Positions 53,303 through 62,187 of a stretch of DNA of 64,000 bases are shown here, piece by piece. Made by a program: the position numbers and the translations under genes. Under the pieces are notes generated by a model. The model had not been told where the DNA came from. It made no database searches and saw nothing but the letters and a program-made list of their open reading frames with translations. Every line of letters starts with the position of its first letter. Position 1 is the first letter of the stretch. Source of the stretch: Microcella sp. (GTDB lineage: Bacteria > Actinomycetota > Actinomycetes > Actinomycetales > Microbacteriaceae); NCBI RefSeq assembly GCF_019739195.1, contig NZ_JAHHDS010000003.1, forward strand, positions 1,364,001 through 1,428,000. Direction: 5' to 3'.

Positions 53303-54915
53303 AACTCCTCCTTGGCTGAACTGCGCACGCCCGACAAGATCACCGCGGGCACGGCCGCGACGAGCACGAGCAGCGCCGCGTAGGGCGCCGCGGCGCCGAA
53401 CTCGAACACCACCGTGCGGTTCCACAGCTCGGTCGCGAGCGTCTGCACCCCGGTCGGGCGCAGCAGCAGCGTCGCGGGCAATTCTTTCATGGTCGCGATG
53501 GCCACCAGCAGGGCGCCGATGCCGACGCTCGGCAGCGCGAGAGGCACCGTCACGCGCCACCATGCCTGCAGCGGCGACTGCCCGAGCGTGCGCGCGACGG
53601 CGACGAGCCGCGGCGGAACATCTCCGAGCCCCGCCCGCATCGTGCCGATGGCCTTCGGCATGAAGAGCACTGCGTAGGCGAAGACGAGCACGACGATGCT
53701 CTGATACAGCGCGGGCACGACGGCGAGCGCGAAGAACACGAGCGAGAGCCCGACGACGATGCCCGGCAGCGCGTGGCCGAGGTAGCCGACCGACTCGATC
53801 GCGGTGATGAGACGCCCTCGGTAGCGTGAGGCGAGCGCCGCGATCGGCAGGGCGAGCAGCACGGCCAGCAGCGCGGCGGCCACGGCGACGCCCACCGTTG
53901 AGCCGACCGCCTCGAGCAACCGAGGCACGTCGATCGCCCGCAGGGTGGCGGCGTCGAGTAGCCGTGTCAGCAGCCCGAGCAGCGGAACCGCGACGCCCAC
54001 GAGCGGGGCGACGGCGACGACGGGCAGCAGCGAGATCAGCATCCCTCGCCCGACCGTTCGGGGCGCGACCGCCCGAGCAGCCGCGCGCGGCAGTTGTCGG
54101 CGCGCACTGCGCTCCCCCGCCACGACCACGAGCGCGAGCACGACGAGCAGCAGCGCGAGCGTCGCGGCCTGCGCCCGGTCGAAGCTCGCCGAGTAGGCCG
54201 CGTTGATGCCCCACGTCAGGGTCGGAAACCTCATCATGGCCACGAGTCCGAAGTCGCTCAGCGCATACAGCGCAACGAGAAGCGAGCCGGCGATCGCGGC
54301 CGGCCGCACGCTTGGCCAGGTCGCCACGAGAAAGGCCCGCAGCGGGCCACGACCCAGCGTGCGCGCGACACCTTCGAGGTCTCCGGATGCTCCGCGCAAG
54401 GCGGCGGCCACCGGCAGCGTCACGTACGGAACCGTGACGGCCGTGAGCAGCAGCCAGCTCGGCAGAAAGCCGTTGAGCGACGGAATCGCCACGAGCCAGC
54501 CATACCCGGCGAGATACGACGGCACCGCGAGCGGCAGCGCCGAGATGAGCAGCCACGTGCGCGCGAAAGGCACCCGCACGCGCGTGAGCACGAACGCGAC
54601 GGCCGTGCCGAGCACGAGCGCGGTCGCCGTCGTGGCCGCGGCGAGGCCGAGCGAGTTCGAGGCGTACTCGAGCACGCGACCGCGCGAGAGCGTCTCGATG
54701 ATCGACGCCGCGCCCGACTCGAGCGCTCGCACGAGCAGGTAGACGAGCGGGATCGACGCCGCGGCGGCCGAGACGACGGCGGCGATGACCAGCCACGTTG
54801 GCGGCGTGCCCGGCGCCCCGAGACGCAGAGCCCCCAGGCGCGACTGTGCCGCGGGGGCCGTCCGGGCTTCCGGAACCCCCGCGGCAGTCGTGCCCGCTTC
54901 GGGCGCCACAGTCAT
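53299..54915 (-). CDS. Iron(III)-type ABC transporter permease (FbpB/AfuB-like, double length)
   Basis: 538 residues, typical of two fused permease modules as in FbpB. About twelve hydrophobic segments; both halves carry the EAA-like loop: one near DLEGVARTLGRGPLRAFLVA and the second near PPRLVAVARTLGQSPLQAWW (the G-x-x-x-x-x-x-L/P pattern). It makes the channel for the iron-binding lipoprotein encoded upstream. Start ATG at 54915; no Shine-Dalgarno is obvious. Confidence 0.92.
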   Translation of the reverse strand: MTVAPEAGTTAAGVPEARTAPAAQSRLGALRLGAPGTPPTWLVIAAVVSAAAASIPLVYLLVRALESGAASIIETLSRGRVLEYASNSLGLAAATTATALVLGTAVAFVLTRVRVPFARTWLLISALPLAVPSYLAGYGWLVAIPSLNGFLPSWLLLTAVTVPYVTLPVAAALRGASGDLEGVARTLGRGPLRAFLVATWPSVRPAAIAGSLLVALYALSDFGLVAMMRFPTLTWGINAAYSASFDRAQAATLALLLVVLALVVVAGERSARRQLPRAAARAVAPRTVGRGMLISLLPVVAVAPLVGVAVPLLGLLTRLLDAATLRAIDVPRLLEAVGSTVGVAVAAALLAVLLALPIAALASRYRGRLITAIESVGYLGHALPGIVVGLSLVFFALAVVPALYQSIVVLVFAYAVLFMPKAIGTMRAGLGDVPPRLVAVARTLGQSPLQAWWRVTVPLALPSVGIGALLVAIATMKELPATLLLRPTGVQTLATELWNRTVVFEFGAAAPYAALLVLVAAVPAVILSGVRSSAKEEL

Positions 54916-54982
54916 GGCTCTAGTGCATCACGTTTCGACTGGTGGTCGGCAGGGACGGAAGTCCTAGCCGGGTCGATCTGGC

Positions 54983-56029
54983 CTAGATGAGGCCCGCATC
55001 GGCGAGCAACTGCTGCGTCGTCGCGAGGTCGTCGAGATCGCTGAGGTCGAGCTCGGGGTTGACGAGGCTCTCGAGGCTCGGCAGGCCCTCGGGTGCATCG
55101 ACGCCCGCCACCAGCGGGTACTCGAAGGTCTGCTCGACGAAGTAGGTCTGCGCATCGAGCGAGATCAGGTAGCGCACGAACTCAAGGGCGTCGGCATCGT
55201 CGACGGCAGGGCTCAGGATGCCCGCTCCCGTCACGTTGACGATCGAGCCTGCATCACCGGCGGCCAAGAACTTCAACTGCGCGCGCATGTTCTCGGCGCC
55301 GACCTCGGCCGCCGCGCGGAACCAGTAGTAGTGGTTGATGAGCCCGGCATCGACCACGCCCTCGTTGACGGCCGTGAGAATCGGGGTGTTGCCCTCGAAG
55401 ATCTGCGGGTCGTTGGCCGCGAGTGCGGCGAGCCACTCGGCGGCAGCATCCTCACCATCGAGCACGCGCTGGGCGGTGACGAACGATTGGAAGCTCGCAT
55501 TGCTGGGGGCGACGCCGATGCGGCCGTTCCACTCGTCGGTGACGTACGCGTCGATCGTGTCGGGCAGCTCGTCGGCGGTGAACTCATCGCCGTCGTACAC
55601 GACGACGCGCGCGCGTCCGGTGATGCCGACCCAGCTGGCGTCGGTCGAGGTGAAGCCGGCGGGCACCGCGTCGGCGATGTCGTCGGGCAGAGCCGTGAAG
55701 AGTCCTGCCTGGCTCAAGGCGCCGAGGGCTCCGGCATCCTGCGAGAGGAAGACATCGGCCGGCGTCGCGTCGCCCTCTTCGAGCAGCAGTGCGCCGAGCT
55801 CGGCGGTGTTGCCATAGCGCACCTCGACCTCGATGCCGCTCGCCGCCTCGAACTGATCGATGAGTGGCTGCACGAGCGCCTCATCGCGGCCCGAGTAGAG
55901 CGTGAAGGTGCCGTCGGCGGTGGGCTCCGCGGGTTGCTCGGTCTCGGTCGGCGCGCCAGCGGCGCAGCCGGCGAGCAGTAGGCCGACGGCGGCGAGAGCG
56001 GTGAGCGAGAGGGGTGCGGTGATGCGCAT
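54983..56029 (-). CDS. Iron(III)-type ABC transporter substrate-binding lipoprotein (FbpA-like)
   Basis: 348 residues from the ATG at 56029; an in-frame start at 56077 would precede the signal peptide. The signal ends in lipobox LAGC with Cys22. The mature protein is an FbpA/Sfu-type binding protein: FTLYSGRDEALVQPLIDQFE near 39-58, DVFLSQDAGALGAL near 88-101, GLFTALPDD, GRIGVAPSNASFQSF near 166-180 and LINHYYWFRAAAEVG near 227-241 with the paired tyrosines that bind Fe(III). An IdeR-like box upstream supports iron as the ligand. First gene of a three-gene iron importer operon. Confidence 0.93.
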   Translation of the reverse strand: MRITAPLSLTALAAVGLLLAGCAAGAPTETEQPAEPTADGTFTLYSGRDEALVQPLIDQFEAASGIEVEVRYGNTAELGALLLEEGDATPADVFLSQDAGALGALSQAGLFTALPDDIADAVPAGFTSTDASWVGITGRARVVVYDGDEFTADELPDTIDAYVTDEWNGRIGVAPSNASFQSFVTAQRVLDGEDAAAEWLAALAANDPQIFEGNTPILTAVNEGVVDAGLINHYYWFRAAAEVGAENMRAQLKFLAAGDAGSIVNVTGAGILSPAVDDADALEFVRYLISLDAQTYFVEQTFEYPLVAGVDAPEGLPSLESLVNPELDLSDLDDLATTQQLLADAGLI

Positions 56030-56086
56030 GACGAAGGAGCTCCAAAGGAGTGAGAAGGAAAAGGGAACCGGCGACACTGCCGTTGC

Positions 56087-56105
56087 TAAGGGTAGCCTTA
56101 CCTAA
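56087..56105 (-). promoter_or_regulatory. DtxR/IdeR-type iron box
   Basis: Read on the - strand, TTAGGTAAGGCTACCCTTA matches 16 of 19 positions of the established DtxR/IdeR consensus TTAGGTTAGGCTAACCTAA. It lies about 58 nt before the FbpA-like start and implies iron-dependent repression of the importer. Confidence 0.85.
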
Positions 56106-56169
56106 GCACCATGCACAACCCGTGCTGGCCGTTGGCGACCTGCCGGGCCGGGTGCAATACGCTCGCGGC

Positions 56170-56607
56170 ATGGACGCCATTGATTCGCGCATCATCGACC
56201 AGCTGCGGCAGAACGCACGCGCGGGCTACGGCGACATCGGCGACGTAGTGGGGCTCTCGGCCTCAGCGGTCAAGCGCCGCGTCGATCGACTCGTGGCTGA
56301 CGGCGTGATCCGCTCGTTCACGGTGCAAGTCGACCCCGCCGTCGACGGAATGGCTGTCGAGGCCTACGTCGAACTGTTCTGCCGCGGCACTGTGGCGCCC
56401 GACGAGTTGCGGCGCATCCTCTCGGCCGTGCCCGAGGTCGTTGATGCCGGCACCGTGACGGGCGACGCGGACGCGATCGTCCACATCCGCTCGCGCGACA
56501 TCGCTTCGCTCGAGGATGCTCTCGAGCGGGTGCGCGTGGCCCCCAACGTCGACCACACCCGCAGCGCGATCATCCTCACGCGCTTGATCGACCGCCGCAA
56601 CCAGTAG
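56170..56607 (+). CDS. Lrp/AsnC family transcriptional regulator
   Basis: 145 residues from the ATG at 56170. N-terminal helix-turn-helix MDAIDSRIIDQLRQNARAGY and then LSASAVKRRVDRLVADGVI, followed by a RAM/AsnC ligand domain (VEAYVELFCRG, VVDAGTVTGDADAIVHIRSR). TACGCT ends 6 nt before the ATG (probably leaderless). It is divergent from the iron operon but is not an iron-type regulator; target unknown. Confidence 0.92.
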   Translation: MDAIDSRIIDQLRQNARAGYGDIGDVVGLSASAVKRRVDRLVADGVIRSFTVQVDPAVDGMAVEAYVELFCRGTVAPDELRRILSAVPEVVDAGTVTGDADAIVHIRSRDIASLEDALERVRVAPNVDHTRSAIILTRLIDRRNQ

Positions 56608-56691
56608 CTTCGTCGGATTCATCCGAAGGGCGGAGGCGATCGGTCCCTGCGACCGACGTGGCCGCCCGTGGTCGTGGTGCTCACTAGAAGC

Positions 56692-57126
56692 ATGACCATT
56701 TCACGTTTCGTTCCCCTCACGCTCGTCGCACTCGTCTCGGCCGCAGCGCTCACCGGATGCTCAATCGGCGACGCGCTCAACAACGAGAGAGTGAGCGAGT
56801 TCTCGACGACCACCGAGCTTTCGCAGAACTGGGAGCGGACGGCCCCCTGGTTGCCCAACGATGCCACGGGTATCCGCATCAGAGAGACGCCGGATGCCGC
56901 GCCCGCAGTGCTTCTGGCCACGAGCTCGGCCGACCTCGACCCCAGCGTCTGCGTCGAGACCGAGCGGCTTTCCGGCCCGGTGTTCTCTGTCGACGGCGCC
57001 CCAAACCCGTACACCGACAGCGCCTACGCGTGCGGGGACTGGACCGTGATCCCATCCGCTGACGGTTGGTACGGCTGGACCCCGAACCACCCCGACGAGC
57101 AGGCCGAAGCCGAGCGCATCGAGTGA
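56692..57126 (+). CDS. Small lipoprotein of unknown function
   Basis: 144 residues from the ATG at 56692. A basic start, a hydrophobic core and lipobox LTGC with Cys23 form a lipoprotein signal. The mature part has a Trp-rich beta-strand pattern (ELSQNWERTAPWLPNDATGI, DWTVIPSADGWYGWTPN) and two cysteines (Cys89 and Cys115) that could pair. No family recognised. Convergent with aceB. Confidence 0.8.
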   Translation: MTISRFVPLTLVALVSAAALTGCSIGDALNNERVSEFSTTTELSQNWERTAPWLPNDATGIRIRETPDAAPAVLLATSSADLDPSVCVETERLSGPVFSVDGAPNPYTDSAYACGDWTVIPSADGWYGWTPNHPDEQAEAERIE

Positions 57127-57144
57127 TGCGCCCGGCGACGGCGA

Positions 57145-58782
57145 TCAGGCAGCGGCGAACTCTCGCGCGGGCTCGTCGCGCTCGACGAGGAACCGCGCGT
57201 ACGCCGGCACCGTGAGGAAGGTCGGGAAGTCTTCCTGCAGCGTCACCGTGCGGAAGACCTCTTCCGCCTCGGCAAGCTTGTGGCCCTCGGGGCGCGGCAG
57301 CTCCTCGAGAACCGAGGCCAGCATCCCCTCGACCAGATCGCGGGTGATCTGCTCGCCCTCGACCGTGCGGTGGTCTTGGTGCATCCACTGCCACAGCTGC
57401 GAGCGGCTGATCTCGGCCGTCGCGGCGTCTTCCATGAGGTTGTCGATCGCCGCGGCGCCGACGCCGCGCAGCCACGACTCGAGGTAGCGCACCGTGATCG
57501 ACACGTTCGCCCGCACGCCGGTCAGCGTCACCTCTCCACCGGCCGAGCGGATGTCAAGCAGGTCGCCCGCCGTCACGCTCACGTCGTCGCGGGTGCGCTC
57601 GAGCTGGTTCGGCCGGTCGGCCAGCACCGCGTCGAACTCGGCGCGCGCCGTCGGGATGAGATCGGGATGCGCGACCCACGAGCCGTCGAAGCCGTCACGA
57701 GCCTCACGGCGCTTGTCGGCCGCCACGCGCTCGAGAGCGCGCTCGGTCACCTCGGGGCTGCGTCGGTTGGGGATGAACGCGCTCATGCCGCCGATCGCGT
57801 GCGCGCCCCGCTTGTGGCAGGTCTGCACGAGTAGCTCGGTGTAAGCGCGCATGAACGGCAGCGTCATCAAGATCTGGTCGCGGTCGGGCAGCACGAAGCG
57901 CTGGCCGCGATTGCGGTAGTTCTTGATGATCGAGAAGACGTAGTCCCACCGGCCGGCGTTGAGGCCTGCGCAGTGGTCGCGCAGCTCGTAGAGAATTTCG
58001 TCCATCTCGAACGCGGCCGGGAAGGTCTCGATGAGCACCGTCGCACGAATCGTGCCGTGCGGCAGCCCCAGCTCGGCCTCAGCGAACGAGAACACGTCGT
58101 TCCAGAGGCGAGCCTCGCGGTGGTTCTCGAGCTTCGGCAGGTAGAAGTACGGCCCCCGGCCGCGGGCGATGAGCTCGGCCGCGTTGTGGAAGAAGTACAG
58201 CCCGAAGTCGACGAGGCTCGCACTGGCCGCGTAGGTGCGGCCGCTGCGGTCGGTGTGCTCGAGGTGCTTCTCGACGAGGTGCCAGCCGCGCGGGCGCATC
58301 ACGATCGTCGGAGTGCGCTCGGCGGTCACGCGATACTGCTTGCCCTCGGGCGTCGTGAACTCGAGCTCATCGCGAATCGCGTCCTTGAGCGACAGCTGCC
58401 CCTCGATGATGTTCGCCCATGTCGGGCTCGTCGCGTCTTCGAGGTCGGCGAGCCACACGTTGGCACGCGAGTTGAGCGCGTTGATCGTCATCTTCGGGTC
58501 GCACGGCCCGGTGATCTCGACGCGTCGGTTCTCGAGACCGGGGCCGGCCCCGGCGACGCGCCAATCGGCATCCGTGCGAATGTGCTCCGTGTCGGGCAGA
58601 AAGCGCAGGTCGCGGCCATTGCCGAGGTCGTAGCGCAGCTGCATGCGCTCGGCGAGCAGCCCGTGGCGACGACCGGCGAACCGGTGCTGCAGCTGCTCGA
58701 CGAAGGCCAGAGCATCCGGCGTCAAGATCTCGTCGTAGCGCGGCCGCATGGGGCCGTTGATGGTGAGGTTCTTCGTATTCAT
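57145..58782 (-). CDS. aceB: Malate synthase A
   Basis: 545 residues from the ATG at 58782; an upstream in-frame extension to 58980 reads through the aceA end and is not real. Malate synthase A (barrel without the glyoxylate-lid domain of type G): DLEDATSPTWANIIEGQLSL, PRGWHLVEKHL, FYLPKLENHREARLW, ATVLIETFPAAFEMDEILYE near 291-310, LNAGRWDYVFSIIKNYR near 318-334 and DGSWVAHPDLIPTAR. It condenses glyoxylate and acetyl-CoA to malate. Downstream of aceA with a 28-nt gap, so one operon. Confidence 0.95.
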   Translation of the reverse strand: MNTKNLTINGPMRPRYDEILTPDALAFVEQLQHRFAGRRHGLLAERMQLRYDLGNGRDLRFLPDTEHIRTDADWRVAGAGPGLENRRVEITGPCDPKMTINALNSRANVWLADLEDATSPTWANIIEGQLSLKDAIRDELEFTTPEGKQYRVTAERTPTIVMRPRGWHLVEKHLEHTDRSGRTYAASASLVDFGLYFFHNAAELIARGRGPYFYLPKLENHREARLWNDVFSFAEAELGLPHGTIRATVLIETFPAAFEMDEILYELRDHCAGLNAGRWDYVFSIIKNYRNRGQRFVLPDRDQILMTLPFMRAYTELLVQTCHKRGAHAIGGMSAFIPNRRSPEVTERALERVAADKRREARDGFDGSWVAHPDLIPTARAEFDAVLADRPNQLERTRDDVSVTAGDLLDIRSAGGEVTLTGVRANVSITVRYLESWLRGVGAAAIDNLMEDAATAEISRSQLWQWMHQDHRTVEGEQITRDLVEGMLASVLEELPRPEGHKLAEAEEVFRTVTLQEDFPTFLTVPAYARFLVERDEPAREFAAA

Positions 58783-58810
58783 GATCGTCTCCGTGTCTCG
58801 TTCGAGAGGT

Positions 58811-60106
58811 TTAGTGGAACTGCTCTGACTCGGTGGAGCCGACGAGTGCCAGGGTCGCGCTCTCGGGGTTGAGAGCCGTGGCGATGCGGTCGAAGTAGCC
58901 GGTGCCCACTTCGCGCTGGTGCTTGGTGGCGGTGTAGCCGTGAGCCTCAGAGGCGAACTCGGCCTCCTGCAGCTCGACATAGGCGCTCATCTGGCGGTCG
59001 CGGTACCCGCTCGCGAGCTCGAACATGCCGTGGTTGAGCGAGTGGAAGCCCGCCAGGGTGATGAACTGGAAGGCGTAGCCCATGGCCGACAGCTCGCGCT
59101 GGAACTTCGCGATGGTGTCGTCATCGAGGTGGCGCTTCCAGTTGAACGAGGGCGAGCAGTTGTAGGCGAGCTTCTTGCCCGGGAATTCTCGGTGGATGCT
59201 CTCCGCGAAGGTGCGCGCGAGCTCCAAGTCGGGCTCGCTCGACTCGACCCAGAGCAGGTCGGCGTACTCGGCGTAGGCGTGCCCGCGTGCGAGCACCGGA
59301 CCGATGCCGGGCTCGACCTCGTAGAAGCCTTCGGCCGTGCGGCCGCCGGTGAGGAAGGGCTTGTCGCGGTCATCCACGTCGCTCGTGATGAGGTTGGCGG
59401 CGAGCGAGTCGGTGCGCGCGATGACGATGGTGGGAACGTCGGCGACGTCGGCCGCGAGGCGAGCGGCGTTGAGGGTGCGGATGTGCTGGCTCGTGGGCAC
59501 GAGCACCTTGCCGCCCATGTGGCCGCACTTCTTCTCGCTCGCGAGCTGGTCTTCCCAGTGCACTCCCGCCGCGCCGGCCTCGATCATGCCGTGCATGAGC
59601 TCGTAGGCGTTGAGCGGGCCCCCGAAGCCGGCCTCGGCGTCGGCGACGATCGGGGCCATCCAGTCCCTTCCGTCTTGCTCGATCTGGCCAGCGCGCAGCA
59701 AGGCGTTGTTGATGCGGCGCACGACGGCGGGCACCGAGTTGGCCGGGTAGAGGCTCTGGTCGGGGTAGGTCTGACCCGAGAGGTTGGCGTCGGCGGCGAC
59801 CTGCCAGCCGCTCAAGTAGATGGCCTTGAGGCCCGCGCGCACTTGCTGCACGGCCTGGTTGCCGGTGAGGGCGCCGAGGGCGTACGTCCACTCCTCGGGG
59901 TTCTCGGTGTTCGCCTGAATCTGCTCCCACAGCTTCTCGGCGCCGCGGCGGGCGAGCGTGCGCTCTTCGCGCACGGGGCCGCGCAGCGCGACGACGTCTT
60001 CCGCGGTGTAGTCGCGGCGCACGCCGTTCCAGCGGGCGTCGGTCTTCCAACGGGTCTCGAGCTCGGCGGCGGTCTCGGTCTGGTCGCCCGGTCGGTGGTT
60101 CGTCAT
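58811..60106 (-). CDS. aceA: Isocitrate lyase
   Basis: 431 residues. The isocitrate lyase signature KKCGHMGGK (Cys194) is present, with [20 protein letters not shown] near 149-168, [23 protein letters not shown] and [13 protein letters not shown]. It splits isocitrate to glyoxylate and succinate, the first step of the glyoxylate shunt for growth on acetate and fatty acids. It has an AGGAGCACC ribosome-binding site. Its promoter lies in the region with a 21-bp inverted repeat and faces the RamB-like gene. Confidence 0.96.
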   Translation of the reverse strand: MTNHRPGDQTETAAELETRWKTDARWNGVRRDYTAEDVVALRGPVREERTLARRGAEKLWEQIQANTENPEEWTYALGALTGNQAVQQVRAGLKAIYLSGWQVAADANLSGQTYPDQSLYPANSVPAVVRRINNALLRAGQIEQDGRDWMAPIVADAEAGFGGPLNAYELMHGMIEAGAAGVHWEDQLASEKKCGHMGGKVLVPTSQHIRTLNAARLAADVADVPTIVIARTDSLAANLITSDVDDRDKPFLTGGRTAEGFYEVEPGIGPVLARGHAYAEYADLLWVESSEPDLELARTFAESIHREFPGKKLAYNCSPSFNWKRHLDDDTIAKFQRELSAMGYAFQFITLAGFHSLNHGMFELASGYRDRQMSAYVELQEAEFASEAHGYTATKHQREVGTGYFDRIATALNPESATLALVGSTESEQFH

Positions 60107-60135
60107 GAGGTGCTCCTAGGTCGGCCGCGGCGGGT

Positions 60136-60219
60136 TCGTGTTCGTAACTCAGGCTGTGTGACCAGAAGTGGCCCATCAATGAGTCACTTGAGTCACGTCA
60201 GCCTGAGTTACGAACACGA
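60136..60219. promoter_or_regulatory. 21-bp perfect inverted repeat between aceA and the RamB-like gene
   Basis: Bases 60136-60156 and 60199-60219 are perfect inverted repeats of 21 bp with a 42-bp spacer; core half-site GTAACTCAGGCTG. The spacer also has two copies of GAGTCAC (60181 and 60190). This is a long, specific element at the divergent promoter, likely a regulator-binding site for aceA. Confidence 0.75.
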
Positions 60220-60315
60220 CACACGCGCTAGCGGGGTCGATGGTGGTCGTGTCAGCAAGCCTGTGCGAAGAATCGACCTGCGAACCAACCGCAACCGACT
60301 GAAATACATCAAAAA

Positions 60316-60330
60316 TTCAGTTGCACTGAA
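60316..60330. promoter_or_regulatory. Candidate RamB-type operator upstream of its own gene
   Basis: TTCAGTTGCACTGAA is an inverted repeat (6-bp arms TTCAGT/ACTGAA, TGC centre) ending 25 nt before the RamB-like start. It may mediate autoregulation; it resembles no fixed consensus I can cite. Confidence 0.45.
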
Positions 60331-60355
60331 AACTGTGGCCTGCCAGGCTCTCGAC

Positions 60356-61834
60356 ATGCTCGATTCGCCGCTCTCGCGCCCCCAGGCTGATGAGGTGATC
60401 GATTCGTTGACCCTCGGCAAGCGCATCCGTCAATTGCGAACGGATGCTGCGCTCACGCTCGCCGACGTCGCGAGTGCCGTCGGGGTGGCCACCTCGCACA
60501 TGTCGAGCCTCGAGAACGGCAAGCGCGAAGCGAAACTTAGCGAGCTGCAGTCGGTGGCCCGTGCAGTGGGCGTCACGCTCGACGAGCTGCTCACCCCGAC
60601 ACCGCCGAGCAAGCGCGCGGCGCTCGAGATCGCGCTGGCGCGGGCCCAGGAGGGTCCGCTGTTCGCGAGTCTGGGCATTGCGCCACTTCCGGTGCGCAAG
60701 GGCTTGAGCGACGAGGCGATCGAAACTGTGCTGGCGCTGCATGCTGAACTGCAGCGTGTGCACGTCGAGCGCGCGGCGACACCCGAAGAGGCACGACGCG
60801 CGAACGCCGAGCTGCGGCGGGCGATGCGCGACCGCGGCAACTACTTCGGGGAGCTCGAGACCGCTGCCGCCGAACTGCTGCGGGCAGTGGGTCACGAGGG
60901 CGGGCCGCTGCCGCAGCGCGTCGCGGGCGAGCTCGCCGCGCACCTCGGCTTCTCGTTGCACCACGTGAGCGACCTGCCGAGCTCGACCCGCTCGATCACC
61001 GATCTCGAGAACGGGCGCATCTACCTGCCCGTCGCGAACGCGCCGGGCCGCGACCCGCGCACGACCCTGCTGCAGGCTCTCGCCGCGCACGTGCTCGGTC
61101 GACCCGAGCCCCGCGACTACGCGGAGTTCCTCACCCAGCGCGTCGAGACCAACTACCTCGCCGCCGCACTGCTGATCTCCGAAGCCGACGCGGTGGCCTT
61201 CTTGCAGAAGGCGAAGGAGCGCCGCGAGCTCGCCGTCGAAGACCTGCGCGACGCTTTCGCGGTCTCGTACGAGACGGCCGCGCACCGGTTCACCAACCTC
61301 GCCACTGAACACTTGGGCATTCCCGTGCACTTCTTGAAGGTGTCCCCCGCCGGCGTGCTGTCGAAGGCCTACGAGAACGACTCTGTGCAGTTTCCGACGG
61401 ATGCTCTGGGCGCGGTCGAAGGCCAGCTGGTGTGCCGCAAGTGGTCGGCCCGCCAGGTGTTCGACGAGCCCGATCGCTTCAGCGCGTATCACCAGTACAC
61501 CGACAAGCCCACGGGCACCTACTGGTGCACGTCGCGCATCGAGTCGGGCTCGGCGGGCGAGTTCTCGATCTCGGTCGGCACGCCGTTCGCGCACGTCAAA
61601 TGGTTCCGCGGGCGCGAGACCTCGCGTCGCGGCGAATCGACCTGCCCGGATGCGGCGTGCTGCCGGCAGGCGCCGGCGCCGCTCGCCGCGCGCTGGAGCG
61701 GCGCGGCGCGGCCTCAGGCGCGCATCCACTCGTCGCTGCTCGCTGCGCTGCCGACCGAGTCGTTCCCGGGAGTCGACCAGACCGAGGTCTTCGGCTTTCT
61801 CGAGAGGCACGCGCCGACGGGCGGCGCAGCATGA
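60356..61834 (+). CDS. ramB: RamB-like transcriptional regulator of acetate/glyoxylate metabolism
   Basis: 492 residues from the ATG at 60356; the reading frame extends far upstream, antisense to aceA, and is not real. N-terminal XRE helix-turn-helix (KRIRQLRTDAALTLADVASA, then VATSHMSSLENGKREAKL), a middle domain with helical segments, and a C-terminal IrrE-like/short-chain acyl-CoA sensing region (LGFSLHHV, VSYETAAHRFTNLATEHLGI) with the cysteines TCPDAACC that may bind a metal. RamB of Corynebacterium represses aceA and aceB; the divergent placement here supports the same role. Stop overlaps the next start (ATGA). Confidence 0.88.
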   Translation: MLDSPLSRPQADEVIDSLTLGKRIRQLRTDAALTLADVASAVGVATSHMSSLENGKREAKLSELQSVARAVGVTLDELLTPTPPSKRAALEIALARAQEGPLFASLGIAPLPVRKGLSDEAIETVLALHAELQRVHVERAATPEEARRANAELRRAMRDRGNYFGELETAAAELLRAVGHEGGPLPQRVAGELAAHLGFSLHHVSDLPSSTRSITDLENGRIYLPVANAPGRDPRTTLLQALAAHVLGRPEPRDYAEFLTQRVETNYLAAALLISEADAVAFLQKAKERRELAVEDLRDAFAVSYETAAHRFTNLATEHLGIPVHFLKVSPAGVLSKAYENDSVQFPTDALGAVEGQLVCRKWSARQVFDEPDRFSAYHQYTDKPTGTYWCTSRIESGSAGEFSISVGTPFAHVKWFRGRETSRRGESTCPDAACCRQAPAPLAARWSGAARPQARIHSSLLAALPTESFPGVDQTEVFGFLERHAPTGGAA

Positions 61835-62187
61835 GGTTCGTCATTGACCCTGGTGCGTCGACGCCTCCGTACGAGCAGCTGCGCGTGCAGGTACGCGACG
61901 CGGTCGCAGCGGGCGAGCTCGTGGCAGGAGCCAAGCTGCCGACCGTGCGCGGGCTCGCCGACGAGCTCGGGCTTGCGGTGAACACCGTCGCCCGCGCCTA
62001 TCGCGAGCTCGAGACCGACGGCGCCATCGAGACCCGCGGTCGAGCTGGCTCGTTCGTCGCGCCCCAAGGGGACGCGGCCACCCGGCAGGCGCAGATCGCT
62101 GCACGCGAATACGTCGATCGGGCTCGACGACTCGGGCTCGACGATGCGAGCGCGCTCGAGCTGGTGCGGGCGGCTCAGCGCGGCTAG
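61831..62187 (+). CDS. GntR family regulator of the short YtrA type
   Basis: 118 residues from the ATG at 61831, ATGA overlap with the RamB-like gene. A winged helix (PPYEQLRVQVRDAVAAGELV, then GLADELGLAVNTVARAYREL near 45-64) plus a short two-helix tail; no FCD or UTRA sensor domain, as in YtrA. YtrA proteins usually regulate an adjacent ABC exporter, but none is adjacent here. Its stop shares the CTAG at 62184-62187 with the convergent PutA-like stop. Confidence 0.9.
   Translation: MRFVIDPGASTPPYEQLRVQVRDAVAAGELVAGAKLPTVRGLADELGLAVNTVARAYRELETDGAIETRGRAGSFVAPQGDAATRQAQIAAREYVDRARRLGLDDASALELVRAAQRG

Noticed and set aside
53303-54796. 500-codon N-terminal extension of the ABC ATPase frame
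   Set aside because: It covers the iron permease on the same strand in another frame, is rich in Arg and Ala, and has no domain; the GTG at 53302 with a ribosome-binding site is the start.
60157-60198. CRP/GlxR-type site TGTGN8CACA in the aceA promoter spacer
   Set aside because: Only a TGTGACC half-site is present; the second half does not match at the correct spacing.
58919-60355. N-terminal extension of the RamB-like frame to 58919
   Set aside because: The stretch is antisense to aceA and spans its promoter; the helix-turn-helix begins just after the ATG at 60356.
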